A stretch of 64,000 nucleotides of DNA from Streptococcus panodentis (lineage in GTDB: Bacteria > Bacillota > Bacilli > Lactobacillales > Streptococcaceae): contig NZ_QFAY01000018.1 of NCBI RefSeq assembly GCF_017884005.1, forward strand, positions 1 to 64,000. Direction: 5' to 3'. Positions within the stretch are counted from its first letter, which is position 1. Each line of letters starts with the position of its first letter. The position numbers were made by a program, and so were the translations under genes. The notes below the pieces were generated by a model. That model worked only from the letters and a program-made list of their open reading frames with translations. It was not told the DNA's origin and did not search any database. Of this stretch, positions 9,607-22,737 are shown one piece after another.

Positions 9607-10812
9607 ATGCAAAAAAGTAATCAAACCTATCTTCCGCTCATTGGCAGTTTGTATATCAATTACTTATTTCAAGGGATTGCAGCTATTGCCATTTCGCAGA
9701 ATCTGGCTCTCTTTCAAAAGCAGTGGTCGGCCAGTCTCAGCCAAGTGACCTTGGTCATCAGTGCGATTGGTTTAGGCCGGATTATCAGCCTGAATTTCTC
9801 GGGCTGGTTTTCAGACCGTTTCAGCAGAAAGCAGACGGTCTTGATTGGCGTCATTGCCTACTGCCTTTTTTTCTTTGGAATCGTATGGACAAACCACTAT
9901 CTGCCAGCTTTTCTGGTTGCCTTGCTGGCAGGAGTCGGAAATGCCTTCTTGGATACCAGCACCTATCCAATTGTCGTAGAGTCCTTTCCGTCGGAAAATG
10001 ATAACAGTGCCTTAAGTGTGCTGAATAAGGCTTTCATTTCCATTGGACAGTTTATTTTTCCTTTTATCACCCGCTGGACCATACAGCAGCATCTTTATTT
10101 CGGCTGGACCTTTCTGATGTGTGCTCTGGGACTGCTGCTCAACCTTTTCTTTTTAAGGCGCTTTGCCTATCCGGATAGGCAGGATTTGGCGGAAAAGAAA
10201 CCAATCAGGAGCCAGCTTCCTCGGGCAAAGATAGGAGCAGAAGGAGCGGCACTCATGCTGTTTTCCTTTGTGTCGGTCTCCCTTTTCAATGTCTTTATCC
10301 TCTGGATTCCCAGCTTTTCTGAGCAGGTTTTATCCATCAAAAATGAAGACAGTCTGCTCTTTGTCAGCATCTACAGTATCGCTTCCTTTGTCTCGGTTTT
10401 TTTAACATCCTTTATCGTTAAAAGAAAGGCAAATATTGCCAAACTGATCCTGATCTGTCTGCTGGCTACAGCCTTGTCCTTAGGCGGTATGCTCCTATTC
10501 CCCTCGCTCCAGTCTATTGTCCTGGCCAGTCTGACAGTCGGAGTCTTTGCGGCCGGCGGGATCTGGCAGCTGGGGCTGGCACTTCTGCTGGAATTCTTCC
10601 CCCAGAGCAAGGGGATGGTCACCAGTTTCTACTCGCTCACCACAGCCATCTCCGTTATGGTCACACCTTATCTGACTGGGCTCATGGCTGAGCGGTCCAT
10701 TTATCAAGTCTTTGCCTACGATTTCTTTTTGGCCCTTGTCGGTTTTTTGGCCATCTTGCTTGTCAAATACCGCTATGAAAAGGTCTTTTCCAAAGAAAAC
10801 GTCACTATTTAA
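9607..10812 (+). CDS. MFS transporter, YdiM/YdiN family (probable quinate/shikimate carrier)
   Basis: A 401-residue, twelve-helix major facilitator. The motif GWFSDRFSRKQTVLIG between helices 2 and 3 is the MFS signature, and GNAFLDTSTYPIVVESFP matches the YdiN/YdiM group of Escherichia coli. In E. coli these carriers lie next to ydiB and aroD, the same partners as here, so a shikimate, quinate or related cyclic acid is the likely substrate. The start follows AAAGGAG. It is the first gene of a run of five co-directional genes with short gaps. The substrate is inferred from neighbours, not from residues. Confidence 0.8.
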   Translation: MQKSNQTYLPLIGSLYINYLFQGIAAIAISQNLALFQKQWSASLSQVTLVISAIGLGRIISLNFSGWFSDRFSRKQTVLIGVIAYCLFFFGIVWTNHYLPAFLVALLAGVGNAFLDTSTYPIVVESFPSENDNSALSVLNKAFISIGQFIFPFITRWTIQQHLYFGWTFLMCALGLLLNLFFLRRFAYPDRQDLAEKKPIRSQLPRAKIGAEGAALMLFSFVSVSLFNVFILWIPSFSEQVLSIKNEDSLLFVSIYSIASFVSVFLTSFIVKRKANIAKLILICLLATALSLGGMLLFPSLQSIVLASLTVGVFAAGGIWQLGLALLLEFFPQSKGMVTSFYSLTTAISVMVTPYLTGLMAERSIYQVFAYDFFLALVGFLAILLVKYRYEKVFSKENVTI

Positions 10813-10836
10813 CATTTAAGAAATGAGGTATCTCTT

Positions 10837-11712
10837 ATGTCAGAACGTTTAAACGGTCATACGCTCTTGGTCAGCTTGATTGCGACCCCTATCCGCCACA
10901 GTCTTTCACCAACCATGTGGAATGAATCCTTTGCCCAAAAAGGCATGGACTATGCCTATCTGGCTTTTGAAGTCGGCAATGAAGACTTAGCCGGTGCTGT
11001 GCAGGGCATCCGCTCACTGAAGATTCAGGGTTCCAATGTTTCTATGCCTAATAAGCAGGCCATCATTCCCCTGCTGGATGAGCTGTCCCCTGCTGCTAAG
11101 CTGGTCGGCGCAGTCAATACGGTGGTCAATAAGGACGAAAGCGGCTATTTGATTGGCCACGTCACCGACGGAACCGGTGCTATGAGAGCTCTGGCCGAAG
11201 AAGGAGTAGATATCAAGGACCGGATTGTGACTCTGACCGGCTGCGGCGGCGCCGGCACAGCCATTGCCATTCAGGCAGCCTTGGACGGTGTCAAAGAACT
11301 GCGCATCTTTAACCGTGATGATGAATTTTACGCCAATGGCCAAGAAACGGTCAAGAAGATTTTAGAAAATACCGACTGCAAGGCCAGCCTGACTCCGCTG
11401 GAAGATCAGGCAGCCTTCAAGAAATCCATCGCTGAATCCTCAGTCTATATCGATGCGACCAGTGCCGGTATGAAGCCGCAGGAAGACATTTCTTTGATTA
11501 ATGACCCAGAGGTCATCCGCCCTGATTTGGCCATTATGGATGTGGTCTATGCTCCGGCTGAGACCAAACTGCTCAAATTTGCACGGGAAAATGGGGCCAA
11601 GATTGCCTTCAATGGTCTGGGCATGATGCTCTATCAGGGAGCAGAAGCCTTCCACTTGATCACCGGAGAAGAAATGCCGGTTGACTATGTTAAGTCTGTG
11701 CTCTTTAAATAA
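10837..11712 (+). CDS. ydiB: Quinate/shikimate dehydrogenase, YdiB type
   Basis: A 291-residue dehydrogenase that interconverts shikimate and 3-dehydroshikimate (or quinate and 3-dehydroquinate) with NAD(P). It resembles E. coli YdiB more than biosynthetic Aro[10 protein letters not shown] instead of the AroE NVTxPxK form, [33 protein letters not shown] and [13 protein letters not shown] all follow YdiB. The nucleotide-binding loop is [10 protein letters not shown] near residue 131. The substrate-site residues HSLSP and TDGTGA are present. It lies between two MFS genes and before aroD, which suggests a catabolic or salvage role. A separate biosynthetic aroE presumably lies elsewhere. Confidence 0.88.
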   Translation: MSERLNGHTLLVSLIATPIRHSLSPTMWNESFAQKGMDYAYLAFEVGNEDLAGAVQGIRSLKIQGSNVSMPNKQAIIPLLDELSPAAKLVGAVNTVVNKDESGYLIGHVTDGTGAMRALAEEGVDIKDRIVTLTGCGGAGTAIAIQAALDGVKELRIFNRDDEFYANGQETVKKILENTDCKASLTPLEDQAAFKKSIAESSVYIDATSAGMKPQEDISLINDPEVIRPDLAIMDVVYAPAETKLLKFARENGAKIAFNGLGMMLYQGAEAFHLITGEEMPVDYVKSVLFK

Positions 11713-11738
11713 ACAGGACTATTAGAAGGGGAATATGT

Positions 11739-12944
11739 ATGAAAAACCGTTATTTACCGACCGCTCTATCTCTCTACCTCAACTATATTATTCATGGGAT
11801 TGGGGTTGTCATTATTTCACAGCATAGAGATCAGCTAGGTCTCCAGTGGGGAGCCGATGCGGCTGCTGTTATGAATGTTGTGTCGATGCTTGGGATTGGC
11901 CGTTTGATTGCCATTCTCATTTCTGGCCGTTTGTCTGATATGTTTGGTCGTAAGCCATTTGTTATGTTGGGAGCGGCGACTTACATTCTGTATTTCTTGG
12001 GACTGATATACAGCCCCAACACCTTAGTGGCCATGATCTTGACAGTTTTGGCGGGGATTGCCAATTCTTTCCTTGATTCAGGAACTTATCCGGCACTTAT
12101 GGAATCATTTCCAGAACAAGCAGGGACAGCCAATGTTTTGATTAAAGCAGCTGTTCAGATTGGACAATTTATCCTGCCATTTATCATCATTGCAGCTTCT
12201 GCTATGGGCTTTTGGCAATTAGCTTTTTGGATTGCGGCAGTTGTACTTTTCTTGAATATGTTCCTTATCTGGAAGCTGCCATTTCCTGATGCTGACGCTA
12301 AGGAAGATGCTGAGAAGGGTGAAGCAAAAGAAGCTGTCGTTTCAGCGGTGACTTTTAAATCCCAACCAAAAATCTGGTTGGAAGGTGTGGCCTTCATCAT
12401 TTATGGTTTTATTTCACAAGCAACCTTCTATTTGATTTCTCAGTATATCTCTGTTTATGGTCAAAAAGCGGCAGGCATGACAGAAGCGGCTTCTAAATTG
12501 CTGCTTTCTAGCTATTCAACAGGCTCTCTCCTTTGTGTGGCCTTCACAGCTATTGTTGGATTGAAATTGCGGTCAGTCAATCTTGTTTTGGTTTATACTT
12601 TCATGTCCTTAGTTTCTATCGCTTCTATGTGGCTGTTCCCAAGCCCATTTGTGGTTCAAGTCGGTACGGCAGCTGTTGGATTCTTTGCGGCTGGCGGCGT
12701 TATGCAGCTTGGCTTGACTGTTATGGGGGAAATGTTCCCAGCTGGTAAGGGGACCATTACAGGTATTTTCTATACCTTTGGTTCCATTGCTTCTTATGCA
12801 GTGCCAAATCTCATTGCTATGACTGAAAAGACAAGTGTGCACAATGTGATGTTGCTTGATACCGTCTTTGCAGCTATTGGTTTTGTCATTGCTATTATCG
12901 TTTATATTCGTTATCATCAAACCGTTGATACCTCTAAAAAATAG
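11739..12944 (+). CDS. Second MFS transporter, YdiN-like
   Basis: A 401-residue MFS protein, clearly a paralogue of the 9607 gene (YLNYIIHGIGVVIISQ against YINYLFQGIAAIAISQ) and very close to E. coli YdiN in GIANSFLDSGTYPALMESFP. It has twelve hydrophobic segments with a charged central loop (residues about 187-205, rich in Asp, Glu and Lys). Codon use is noticeably less GC-rich than in the flanking genes, so it may have arrived separately. With ydiB and aroD it forms a transport and metabolism unit. Whether the two carriers import different cyclic acids, or one exports a product, cannot be told. Confidence 0.8.
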   Translation: MKNRYLPTALSLYLNYIIHGIGVVIISQHRDQLGLQWGADAAAVMNVVSMLGIGRLIAILISGRLSDMFGRKPFVMLGAATYILYFLGLIYSPNTLVAMILTVLAGIANSFLDSGTYPALMESFPEQAGTANVLIKAAVQIGQFILPFIIIAASAMGFWQLAFWIAAVVLFLNMFLIWKLPFPDADAKEDAEKGEAKEAVVSAVTFKSQPKIWLEGVAFIIYGFISQATFYLISQYISVYGQKAAGMTEAASKLLLSSYSTGSLLCVAFTAIVGLKLRSVNLVLVYTFMSLVSIASMWLFPSPFVVQVGTAAVGFFAAGGVMQLGLTVMGEMFPAGKGTITGIFYTFGSIASYAVPNLIAMTEKTSVHNVMLLDTVFAAIGFVIAIIVYIRYHQTVDTSKK

Positions 12945-12953
12945 GAGAATCTT

Positions 12954-13712
12954 ATGACAGCAACTGTTACTGTTGGCAATGTCACTCTGGGTGAGGGACG
13001 GCCGAAAATTATCGTACCAATCGTTGGACGGACAGAAGATGAAATTTTAGAAGCAGCAGCTCAGGCGAAAGAGCTAGACTGCGATTTGATTGAATGGCGC
13101 ATTGATTTTTACGAAAAAGTGGAAGAAGCTAGCCAAGCAGCGGCTCTTTCCCATAAGGTTAAGGCAGCGATTCAAAAACCACTTCTGGTCACTTTCCGTA
13201 CTAAAAAAGAGGGCGGTGAGCTGGAACTTTCTGACCAATCCTACTTCGACATTTACCGAGAAGTGCTTCATCATGGCGCGGCAGACCTGTTAGATGTGGA
13301 ACTGTTTATGCCTGATCAGCCTGTGCAGGAAACGATTGAATTGGCACATCAAAAAGGTGTCAAAATTGTCATGTGCAACCACGACTTTGACGCGACACCT
13401 AGTCAGGAAGAAATCGTCCGCCGTCTCAGTCTGATGGAAGAAAAGCATGCGGATATTTGTAAGATTGCAGTCATGCCAAATTCCAATCAGGATGTTTTGA
13501 CCCTGCTTCATGCAACGGCAGAGATGAAAGCCAAGGCGACCCGGCCTCTGATTACCATGTCAATGGGAGCCTTGGGTATGGTCAGTCGGGTCAGCGGAGA
13601 AGTATTTGGCTCAGCTGCAACCTTCGGTGCAGCCAAAAAAGCTTCGGCTCCCGGTCAGGTGCCGGTATCAGTCCTGAGAGAGATTCTGGATACGCTGAAG
13701 CTGGAAGCCTAA
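12954..13712 (+). CDS. aroD: Type I 3-dehydroquinate dehydratase AroD
   Basis: A 252-residue type I dehydroquinase, the Schiff-base enzyme converting 3-dehydroquinate to 3-dehydroshikimate. The catalytic His is in MCNHDFDATP (about residue 143) and the Schiff-base Lys in ICKIAVMPNS (about 170), with the C-terminal SMGALGMVSRVSGE loop that closes the active site. The length equals the enterobacterial enzyme, slightly longer than many streptococcal AroD proteins. The start is 9 bases after the MFS stop, with AGGAGAATC upstream. Pairing with ydiB mirrors the E. coli ydiB-aroD operon. Confidence 0.92.
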   Translation: MTATVTVGNVTLGEGRPKIIVPIVGRTEDEILEAAAQAKELDCDLIEWRIDFYEKVEEASQAAALSHKVKAAIQKPLLVTFRTKKEGGELELSDQSYFDIYREVLHHGAADLLDVELFMPDQPVQETIELAHQKGVKIVMCNHDFDATPSQEEIVRRLSLMEEKHADICKIAVMPNSNQDVLTLLHATAEMKAKATRPLITMSMGALGMVSRVSGEVFGSAATFGAAKKASAPGQVPVSVLREILDTLKLEA

Positions 13713-13719
13713 ATCTGAT

Positions 13720-13754
13720 AAGGTCCTGGCCAAGCGCATATACTAGGACCTTTT
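13720..13754 (+). terminator. Hairpin between aroD and the reductase gene
   Basis: AAGGTCCT / AGGACCTT stem with a 17-base loop and a TTTT tail. It could terminate or attenuate transcription into the reductase gene. Confidence 0.55.
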
Positions 13755-13783
13755 ATAGACGAAAAAATACAAGGATAAAAGAG

Positions 13784-16693
13784 ATGACAAAACATTTATT
13801 TGACAGGGTTGCATTGCCCTCAGGAGCCAGTCTCAAAAACAGAATCCTCATGGCCCCTATGACGACAGAGTCAGCCTATTATGACGGCAATCTGACCGAT
13901 GAGCTGATTGAGTATTACGCCCATCGATCAGGACAGGCCGGGGCTGTCATTGTTGAAAGCGCCTTTGTGGAAGACAAGGGCCGCGGCTTTTTCGGTGCCA
14001 TCGGGATTGACACAGATGACAAGATTGAAGGCCTGACCCGTCTGGCAGAGGCTATCCGGTCCAAGGGTTCTAAAGCCCTTATTCAAATCTATCATGCCGG
14101 CCGCATGGCCTTTCCGGAAATGAACAAGGGCTGTCTTCCCATTTCAGCAAGCAGTGTAGCAGCGCTGCGGCCTAATGCCCCTATTCCTGAGGAGATGACC
14201 CACCGGGAAATCTTGGATATGATAGAAGCTTTTGCGGACGGAGTCCGACGGGCTATTCGGGCCGGTTTTGACGGGGTAGAGCTGCACGGTGCCAACACCT
14301 ATCTGATTCAGCAGTTTTTCTCGCCTCATTCCAACCGGCGCTCCGATGCCTGGGGCGGAACGATTGAGAAGCGGGCGAAATTCCCGCTGGCCGTTCTGGA
14401 GGCAGCTAAGAAAGTCATTGCTGAAGAAGGCGCTGAGGACTTCATTTTGGGCTACCGCTTTTCTCCGGAGGAGCTGGAGGAGCCGGGCATTCGCTTTGAG
14501 GATACCCTCTATCTGCTCAATCGCCTGGCAGAGCTGGGACTGGATTATTTCCACTTTTCTATGGGGATTTACACCCGCAATTCCATTGTACAGCCAGATG
14601 ACCCTGAGATGCTGATTGCTAAGTTCTTGGCTGGCCGCAGTGAAGCTCTGGCCAAGATTCCGATTATCGGTGTTGGGGGCATTCTGCAAAAGACCGATGC
14701 CGAAGAGGCTCTTGAGCTGGGCTATGATTTAGTGGCTGTTGCCAAGGGATTCCTAGTGGAGCCCAACTGGGTTGAAGCCGTCAGAGACGGCCGTAAAGTC
14801 AAGGGATTTGCTGATATCCATGACCGGAAAAATCTAGTCATTCCGACCCCGCTCTGGAAATTTATGGATGAGAGCTTCCAGCTGGTCAAGGATGCTGATG
14901 CGGAAATGAAGAAAGCCGAGCGGCTGATTGAGCTCATGGGAAAAGAGCTGGAGTTCAAGGAAGGCCAGTACCATGTAGCTGCCAAGGGGCATAATAGCGA
15001 TCTGCCGATGGTGGTTACCTTCAGCAAACATAAAATCACCGGTATTGAAATTGACAGCACAGGCGAATCCGAAGGCCTGTCTGACATGGTCTTTGAACGC
15101 CTGCCGCAGCAGATTATTGATTTCCAAACCCTCAATGTTGATGCAGTTTCCGGAGCCTCAACGACCAGTCAGGGAGTAGTGGACGGTGTGGCGGACGCTG
15201 TGCTGCAGGCCAGCAGTCAGGATGCCGTCGATGTCCTCAAAGCCCGTCAGAAGCCAAGTGTTGAGCTGTCCAATGAAGTGCTGGAAGAAACAGTTGATGT
15301 GGTGATTGTCGGTGCCGGTGCAGCCGGCGTAGCTGCGGCTCTTCGAGCAGAAGAGCTCGGTTTGTCCGTCATTTTACTCGAAAAATTAAGCTTTATCGGA
15401 GGGGCAATCTCCGTATCAGGCGGCAATCAGGTTGTCATGGGCTCACGGCTGCAAAAAGAAGCCGGTGTGACGGACGATACGGCTGAGCTCATGGTCGAAG
15501 ATTTTCTGGCCAATGGCAATCAGGCCAACGTCAGAGAGCTCCTGCAGCTCTTGGCTGACAATATCGGCCAGACAACGGACTGGGTGCATGACTATGTCGG
15601 TGTTCAGTACGATATGAAAGGCGGCCTCCATGTCCTGGCCGAATACCGCAAGGACCGGGAGCTGGCTTATGATCATGGCGGTCATGGCTTTGCTGCGGCT
15701 GTCCGCAGCAAGGTAGCGGACTCAGCCGTGCAGCTCCTTCTGCAGACCAAGGCTCAGCAGCTTCTGACCGACGGCGAAGGCAATGTCACCGGCTTGGTGG
15801 CAGTCGAAGACAGCGGCAGGACCCACCGGATTTCGGCCAAGGCTGTGGTGCTGACGACCGGCGGCTATGGCAACAACAAACAGCTGCTGCCTAAGCGGCT
15901 CAAAGATGTCCTCTTCTACGGGACTCGCTCCTCTATGGGAGAAGGCCTTCTCATGGCCCAGGCCCACGGCATTGATGCTGCGACGGTCATGCTGGATCAA
16001 GGAAAGATCTACCCCAATGGTGTAGAAGTAGCTCAGGGCACAGCTAAGTCGACCATAGGAGGCAATATTGCTGTCCTGCGTGAAAACGGTCTGTTGGTCA
16101 ATACCAACGGCCAGCGGGTCATTAATGAGCGGGCCAGCAATCATGATATTCTGGACGTTCTGATGGAACAAGAGCCCAAGGTTCTCTATCTGCTGCTGGA
16201 TCAGGAACACTTCTCTATTTTCCGTGAGGAAGTGGCTGAAGGCGGTATTTCTCAGGCGGATATTGACCAGTGGCTGGAGAATAACGGTTCCAGGACCCCT
16301 TATTTCTTCCATGCAGACAATCTGCAGGCACTGGCTGATTTGGCCGGTATGGACCGGCAGGCACTGGCTGCTACTGTCGAGCGCTACAATCACTTTGTAG
16401 AACAAGGTGTCGATGAAGATTTTGGCCGTCAGAGCCGATTCCTGCAGAAGAAGGTCGGGCAGGGGCCTTACTATCTCATTGAGCAGAAACCGCGCTTTGC
16501 CACCACGATGGGCGGCTTGGTTGTCAATAGCCAGCTGGAAGTGCTCAATACGAAAGGAAAGGTCATCCAAGGCCTCTATGCTGCTGGCGAAGTCGTCGGC
16601 GGTGTCATGGGGACGGACTCTCCATCCGGCGCCAATAATGCCTGGGCCCTGACCTCTGGTAAGCTGGCTGCCGAAAGCATTAAAGGGGATTAA
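13784..16693 (+). CDS. Three-domain flavoprotein reductase (OYE + FMN_bind + FAD_binding_2)
   Basis: A 969-residue fusion. Residues 1 to about 350 are an old-yellow-enzyme barrel (ILMAPMTTES, IQIYHAGRMA, GVELHGANTYLIQQFFSPH, GVGGI). Residues about 390-475 are an FMN_bind domain with DAVSGASTTS, the motif to which ApbE attaches FMN covalently through Ser/Thr. From about 500 a fumarate-reductase-type FAD domain begins (VIVGAGAAG). The same arrangement is known in cytosolic NADH:fumarate and NADH:hydroxycinnamate reductases. The segment corresponding to ANRLGGN of fumarate reductases reads TDSPSGANNAW, so the usual carboxylate-binding Arg is absent and fumarate is unlikely. No signal peptide is visible. 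It probably reduces an enoate derived from the quinate/shikimate cassette, using NADH as an anaerobic electron sink. ApbE is not in the window. Confidence 0.82.
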   Translation: MTKHLFDRVALPSGASLKNRILMAPMTTESAYYDGNLTDELIEYYAHRSGQAGAVIVESAFVEDKGRGFFGAIGIDTDDKIEGLTRLAEAIRSKGSKALIQIYHAGRMAFPEMNKGCLPISASSVAALRPNAPIPEEMTHREILDMIEAFADGVRRAIRAGFDGVELHGANTYLIQQFFSPHSNRRSDAWGGTIEKRAKFPLAVLEAAKKVIAEEGAEDFILGYRFSPEELEEPGIRFEDTLYLLNRLAELGLDYFHFSMGIYTRNSIVQPDDPEMLIAKFLAGRSEALAKIPIIGVGGILQKTDAEEALELGYDLVAVAKGFLVEPNWVEAVRDGRKVKGFADIHDRKNLVIPTPLWKFMDESFQLVKDADAEMKKAERLIELMGKELEFKEGQYHVAAKGHNSDLPMVVTFSKHKITGIEIDSTGESEGLSDMVFERLPQQIIDFQTLNVDAVSGASTTSQGVVDGVADAVLQASSQDAVDVLKARQKPSVELSNEVLEETVDVVIVGAGAAGVAAALRAEELGLSVILLEKLSFIGGAISVSGGNQVVMGSRLQKEAGVTDDTAELMVEDFLANGNQANVRELLQLLADNIGQTTDWVHDYVGVQYDMKGGLHVLAEYRKDRELAYDHGGHGFAAAVRSKVADSAVQLLLQTKAQQLLTDGEGNVTGLVAVEDSGRTHRISAKAVVLTTGGYGNNKQLLPKRLKDVLFYGTRSSMGEGLLMAQAHGIDAATVMLDQGKIYPNGVEVAQGTAKSTIGGNIAVLRENGLLVNTNGQRVINERASNHDILDVLMEQEPKVLYLLLDQEHFSIFREEVAEGGISQADIDQWLENNGSRTPYFFHADNLQALADLAGMDRQALAATVERYNHFVEQGVDEDFGRQSRFLQKKVGQGPYYLIEQKPRFATTMGGLVVNSQLEVLNTKGKVIQGLYAAGEVVGGVMGTDSPSGANNAWALTSGKLAAESIKGD

Positions 16694-16720
16694 TTCCCTC
16701 TACTTACAGCTTTTCATTGT

Positions 16721-16751
16721 ATCACTCCGAGCTTGTCTCGGGGTGATTTTT
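16721..16751. terminator. Terminator after the reductase gene
   Basis: ATCACTCCGAG / CTCGGGGTGAT, an 11-bp stem with one G-T pair and TTTT following. Confidence 0.75.
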
Positions 16752-16771
16752 AGACTGTCTGTCTTATCTTA

Positions 16772-17010
16772 TATAGTCATTTAGTTTGCTTTTGGCAGGG
16801 AGAGTGAGACAGCCTCCCATGATGGCTGTGTCCTCACCCACAGAGGGATGTATCTTTGGAAGGATACTGTATAAAAAGACGATACTCTCCGAAAATCTCT
16901 TCACACGGTGTCAGCTCTCCGGACCGTTGGTGCAATGCGAAACCGACGGCAGCTGCGTTCGCATTTTGAAGTGTCCGTTCAGCCGCTGCCTCGCTTGACA
17001 TTGCTTAGTC
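16772..17010. repeat. Mosaic of repeat families B, A and C
   Basis: TATAGTCATTTAGTTTGCTTTT (16772-16793) is a family B terminus. 16806-16873 is an inverted copy of family A. GATACTCTCCGAAAATCTC (about 16889-16907) is a family C core followed by a GTGTCAGC block. The order suggests nested insertion of short elements into one another between the reductase terminator and aroA. No gene is seen in this stretch. Confidence 0.6.
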
Positions 17011-17078
17011 AGAGTCCATTTGTCCGAAAATTTGCTGAAAGTTCTGAAAGTTATTGAAAAAGTCCCGGAATTTTTTAG

Positions 17079-18887
<1,809 letters not shown>

Positions 18888-18897
<10 letters not shown>

Positions 18898-19721
18898 GAT
18901 ACCTAGGACCCAAGGGGTCTTTTTCTCACCATGTCGCCCAAAAGGCCTTTCCCCAAGACGATCTAGTCCCTTATCAGAATATTACTGAGGTTATGAAGGC
19001 TTATGAAGCCGGTCAGGTGGATTACTCGGTCGTTCCGGTGGAAAACTCGATTGAAGGCAGCGTCCATGAAACGCTGGACTATCTCTTTCACCAGTCGGAG
19101 ATCCAGGCGGTAGCTGAGGTTATCCAGCCAATCAAGCAGCAGCTGCTGGCTGTTGAGCTTGGCAGGCCTATTGAGAAGGTCTTTTCTCACCCTCAGGCCA
19201 TTGCTCAGGGGAAAAAGTATATCCGCCGGCACTTTCCCCATGCCCAGTTTGAAATGACGGCCAGTACAGCCAATGCGGCCCGCTTAGTGGCTGAGCATCC
19301 GGACCGGCAGTATGCAGCCATCGCACCGCACAGTGCGGCCGATGAGTACGGCCTGCAGGTAGTGGCCCGGGACATTCAGGAAATGGAGGAAAACTACACC
19401 CGTTTCTGGATTTTGGGCCATCATCTGCCTCAGCTCAGCCTGCCTCAGCAGGGAGAGAAGCAGACGCTGGCTCTGACCCTGCCGGACAATCTGCCCGGAG
19501 CTCTTTATAAGGCCCTGTCAACTTTTGCCTGGCGCGGTATTGACCTGACCAAGATTGAAAGCCGCCCTCTGAAGACGGCTTTGGGCGAGTATTTCTTCAT
19601 CATTGATATTGACAATGGACAGAAAAATTTGGCGGATTTTGCCTTTCAAGAGTTGACAAGTCTGGGAATTACTTATAAAATTTTTGGTAGCTACAATGTT
19701 TTTCAAATTCCAGAGAAATAG
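18888..19721 (+). CDS. pheA: Prephenate dehydratase PheA
   Basis: A 277-residue monofunctional prephenate dehydratase making phenylpyruvate for phenylalanine synthesis. The N terminus YLGPKGSFSH and the catalytic-domain segment VPVENSIEGSVHETLDYL are typical. MTASTANAARLV and the TRFWILG stretch (TRF motif) follow. The C-terminal ACT domain carries the regulatory ESRPLKTALGEYFFIID motif, implying feedback control by phenylalanine. It overlaps aroK and is followed 12 bases later by the LCP gene, the common streptococcal order. Confidence 0.95.
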
Positions 19722-19733
19722 ATTGGAGAAGAG

Positions 19734-21092
19734 ATGAAAAAATCAGAAAATCTTAGCCATCATGAGCAGCTCCGCTTGGATTATCTCTACAAGAATTACT
19801 ATTATCTAAACGACAAAGAGAAAAAAGAATTTTCCTATCTGCGCCAGAAATCAAAAGGTCAGGCTGTGCCATCCGGCAGTCCCCAAGCCAGCCGCTATGA
19901 GGAGCCGTCTGCGTCCCAGTCTGCTGCTCCGGCAGAAGAGCCGGCTGAGACAGACTCGTCAGGCCTGTTGCCCAAATACCCTGAGCAGCCTTCACGCAGC
20001 CGCAAAGAGCGAAAGGCACAGCAAGCGGCCGCAGAGACAGCATCCGGAGGGCAGCAGCCCAAGAAAAAAGGCAAGAAAATCCGCTTCAAACGAATCCTTC
20101 TCTGGCTGGGAATTTTCCTGCTCATGGTCTTGGGCGGCATGATTTTCATGTTTATCAAAGGACTGACCACAGCCAATAACGGCAATTCCAAACCGGCTGA
20201 GACCGAATATTTTGATGGCCAGGATACCAAGGATGGCGTCAATATCCTCATTTTAGGAACGGACGGCCGGGTCGGAGAGGATTCGACGGAGACGCGGACC
20301 GACTCGATTATGGTCTTGAATGTGGGCAATAAGGACCACAAGATTAAGCTGGTCAGCTTCATGCGCGATACCCTGATTCATATCGATGGCATCAGCAATG
20401 AATACAGCGACCCTTCGCAGGCAGATTACTATGACCAAAAGCTCAATTCGGCCTATACGATTGGCGAGCAGAATCACAATCGCGGGGCAGACTATGTCCG
20501 TCAGATGCTCAAGGATAATTTTGACTTGGACATCAAATACTATGCCCTGGTGGACTTCCAGACTTTCGCGACAGCCATTGATACTCTTTTTCCCAATGGT
20601 GTCAGCATGAATGCTCAGTTTTCAACCATTGACGGTGAAGCAGTGTCGGAGGTAGAAGTGCCTGACGATCTCAATATGCAGGACGGCGTCGTACCCAACC
20701 AGACCATCAAGGTCGGCCAGCAGCAGATGGACGGCCGGACCCTGCTCAATTATGCCCGCTTCCGCAAGGATGACGAGGGGGACTTTGGCCGGACCCGCCG
20801 CCAGCAGGAAGTCCTGACGGCTATCTTCCAGCAGGTCAAGGACCCGACCAAGCTCTTTACCGGATCAGAAGCCCTGGGCAAGGTCTTTGCCCTGACCTCG
20901 ACCAATGTGCCTTACAGCTTCCTTTTGACCAACGGTATTTCGCTGGCAGCAGACTCCCGCAATGGGGTTGAGCGCCTGACAATACCGGAAAACGGTGACT
21001 GGATCGATACCTATGACATGTACGGTGGCCAAGGCCTCCTGATTGATTTTGACGCTTATAAAGAAAGACTGCAGCAAATGGGTCTCAGATAA
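19734..21092 (+). CDS. LytR-CpsA-Psr (LCP) family cell-wall polymer ligase
   Basis: A 452-residue LCP protein that transfers teichoic-acid or polysaccharide chains from undecaprenyl-phosphate carriers to peptidoglycan. The cytoplasmic N terminus (about 118 residues) is charged and rich in Ser, Pro, Ala and Glu. A single membrane helix is at about 120-142. The extracellular LCP domain shows NILILGTDGR, ETRTDSIMVLNV, LVSFMRDTLIHI, NSAYTIG and LNYARFRKDDEGDFGRTRRQQ, including the Arg and Asp residues that bind the pyrophosphate lipid and Mg. Its place after pheA matches the streptococcal psr/lytR locus; the exact paralogue name is left open. Confidence 0.9.
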   Translation: MKKSENLSHHEQLRLDYLYKNYYYLNDKEKKEFSYLRQKSKGQAVPSGSPQASRYEEPSASQSAAPAEEPAETDSSGLLPKYPEQPSRSRKERKAQQAAAETASGGQQPKKKGKKIRFKRILLWLGIFLLMVLGGMIFMFIKGLTTANNGNSKPAETEYFDGQDTKDGVNILILGTDGRVGEDSTETRTDSIMVLNVGNKDHKIKLVSFMRDTLIHIDGISNEYSDPSQADYYDQKLNSAYTIGEQNHNRGADYVRQMLKDNFDLDIKYYALVDFQTFATAIDTLFPNGVSMNAQFSTIDGEAVSEVEVPDDLNMQDGVVPNQTIKVGQQQMDGRTLLNYARFRKDDEGDFGRTRRQQEVLTAIFQQVKDPTKLFTGSEALGKVFALTSTNVPYSFLLTNGISLAADSRNGVERLTIPENGDWIDTYDMYGGQGLLIDFDAYKERLQQMGLR

Positions 21093-21116
21093 GATATATG
21101 ATATAATGAAAGGTAG

Positions 21117-22717
<1,601 letters not shown>

Positions 22718-22737
22718 GCGGATGTATCAAAGTAACC

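Noticed and set aside
15722..16570. Minus-strand frame of 282 codons inside the flavin reductase gene
   Set aside because: No start signals or motifs; the plus-strand domain structure is intact.
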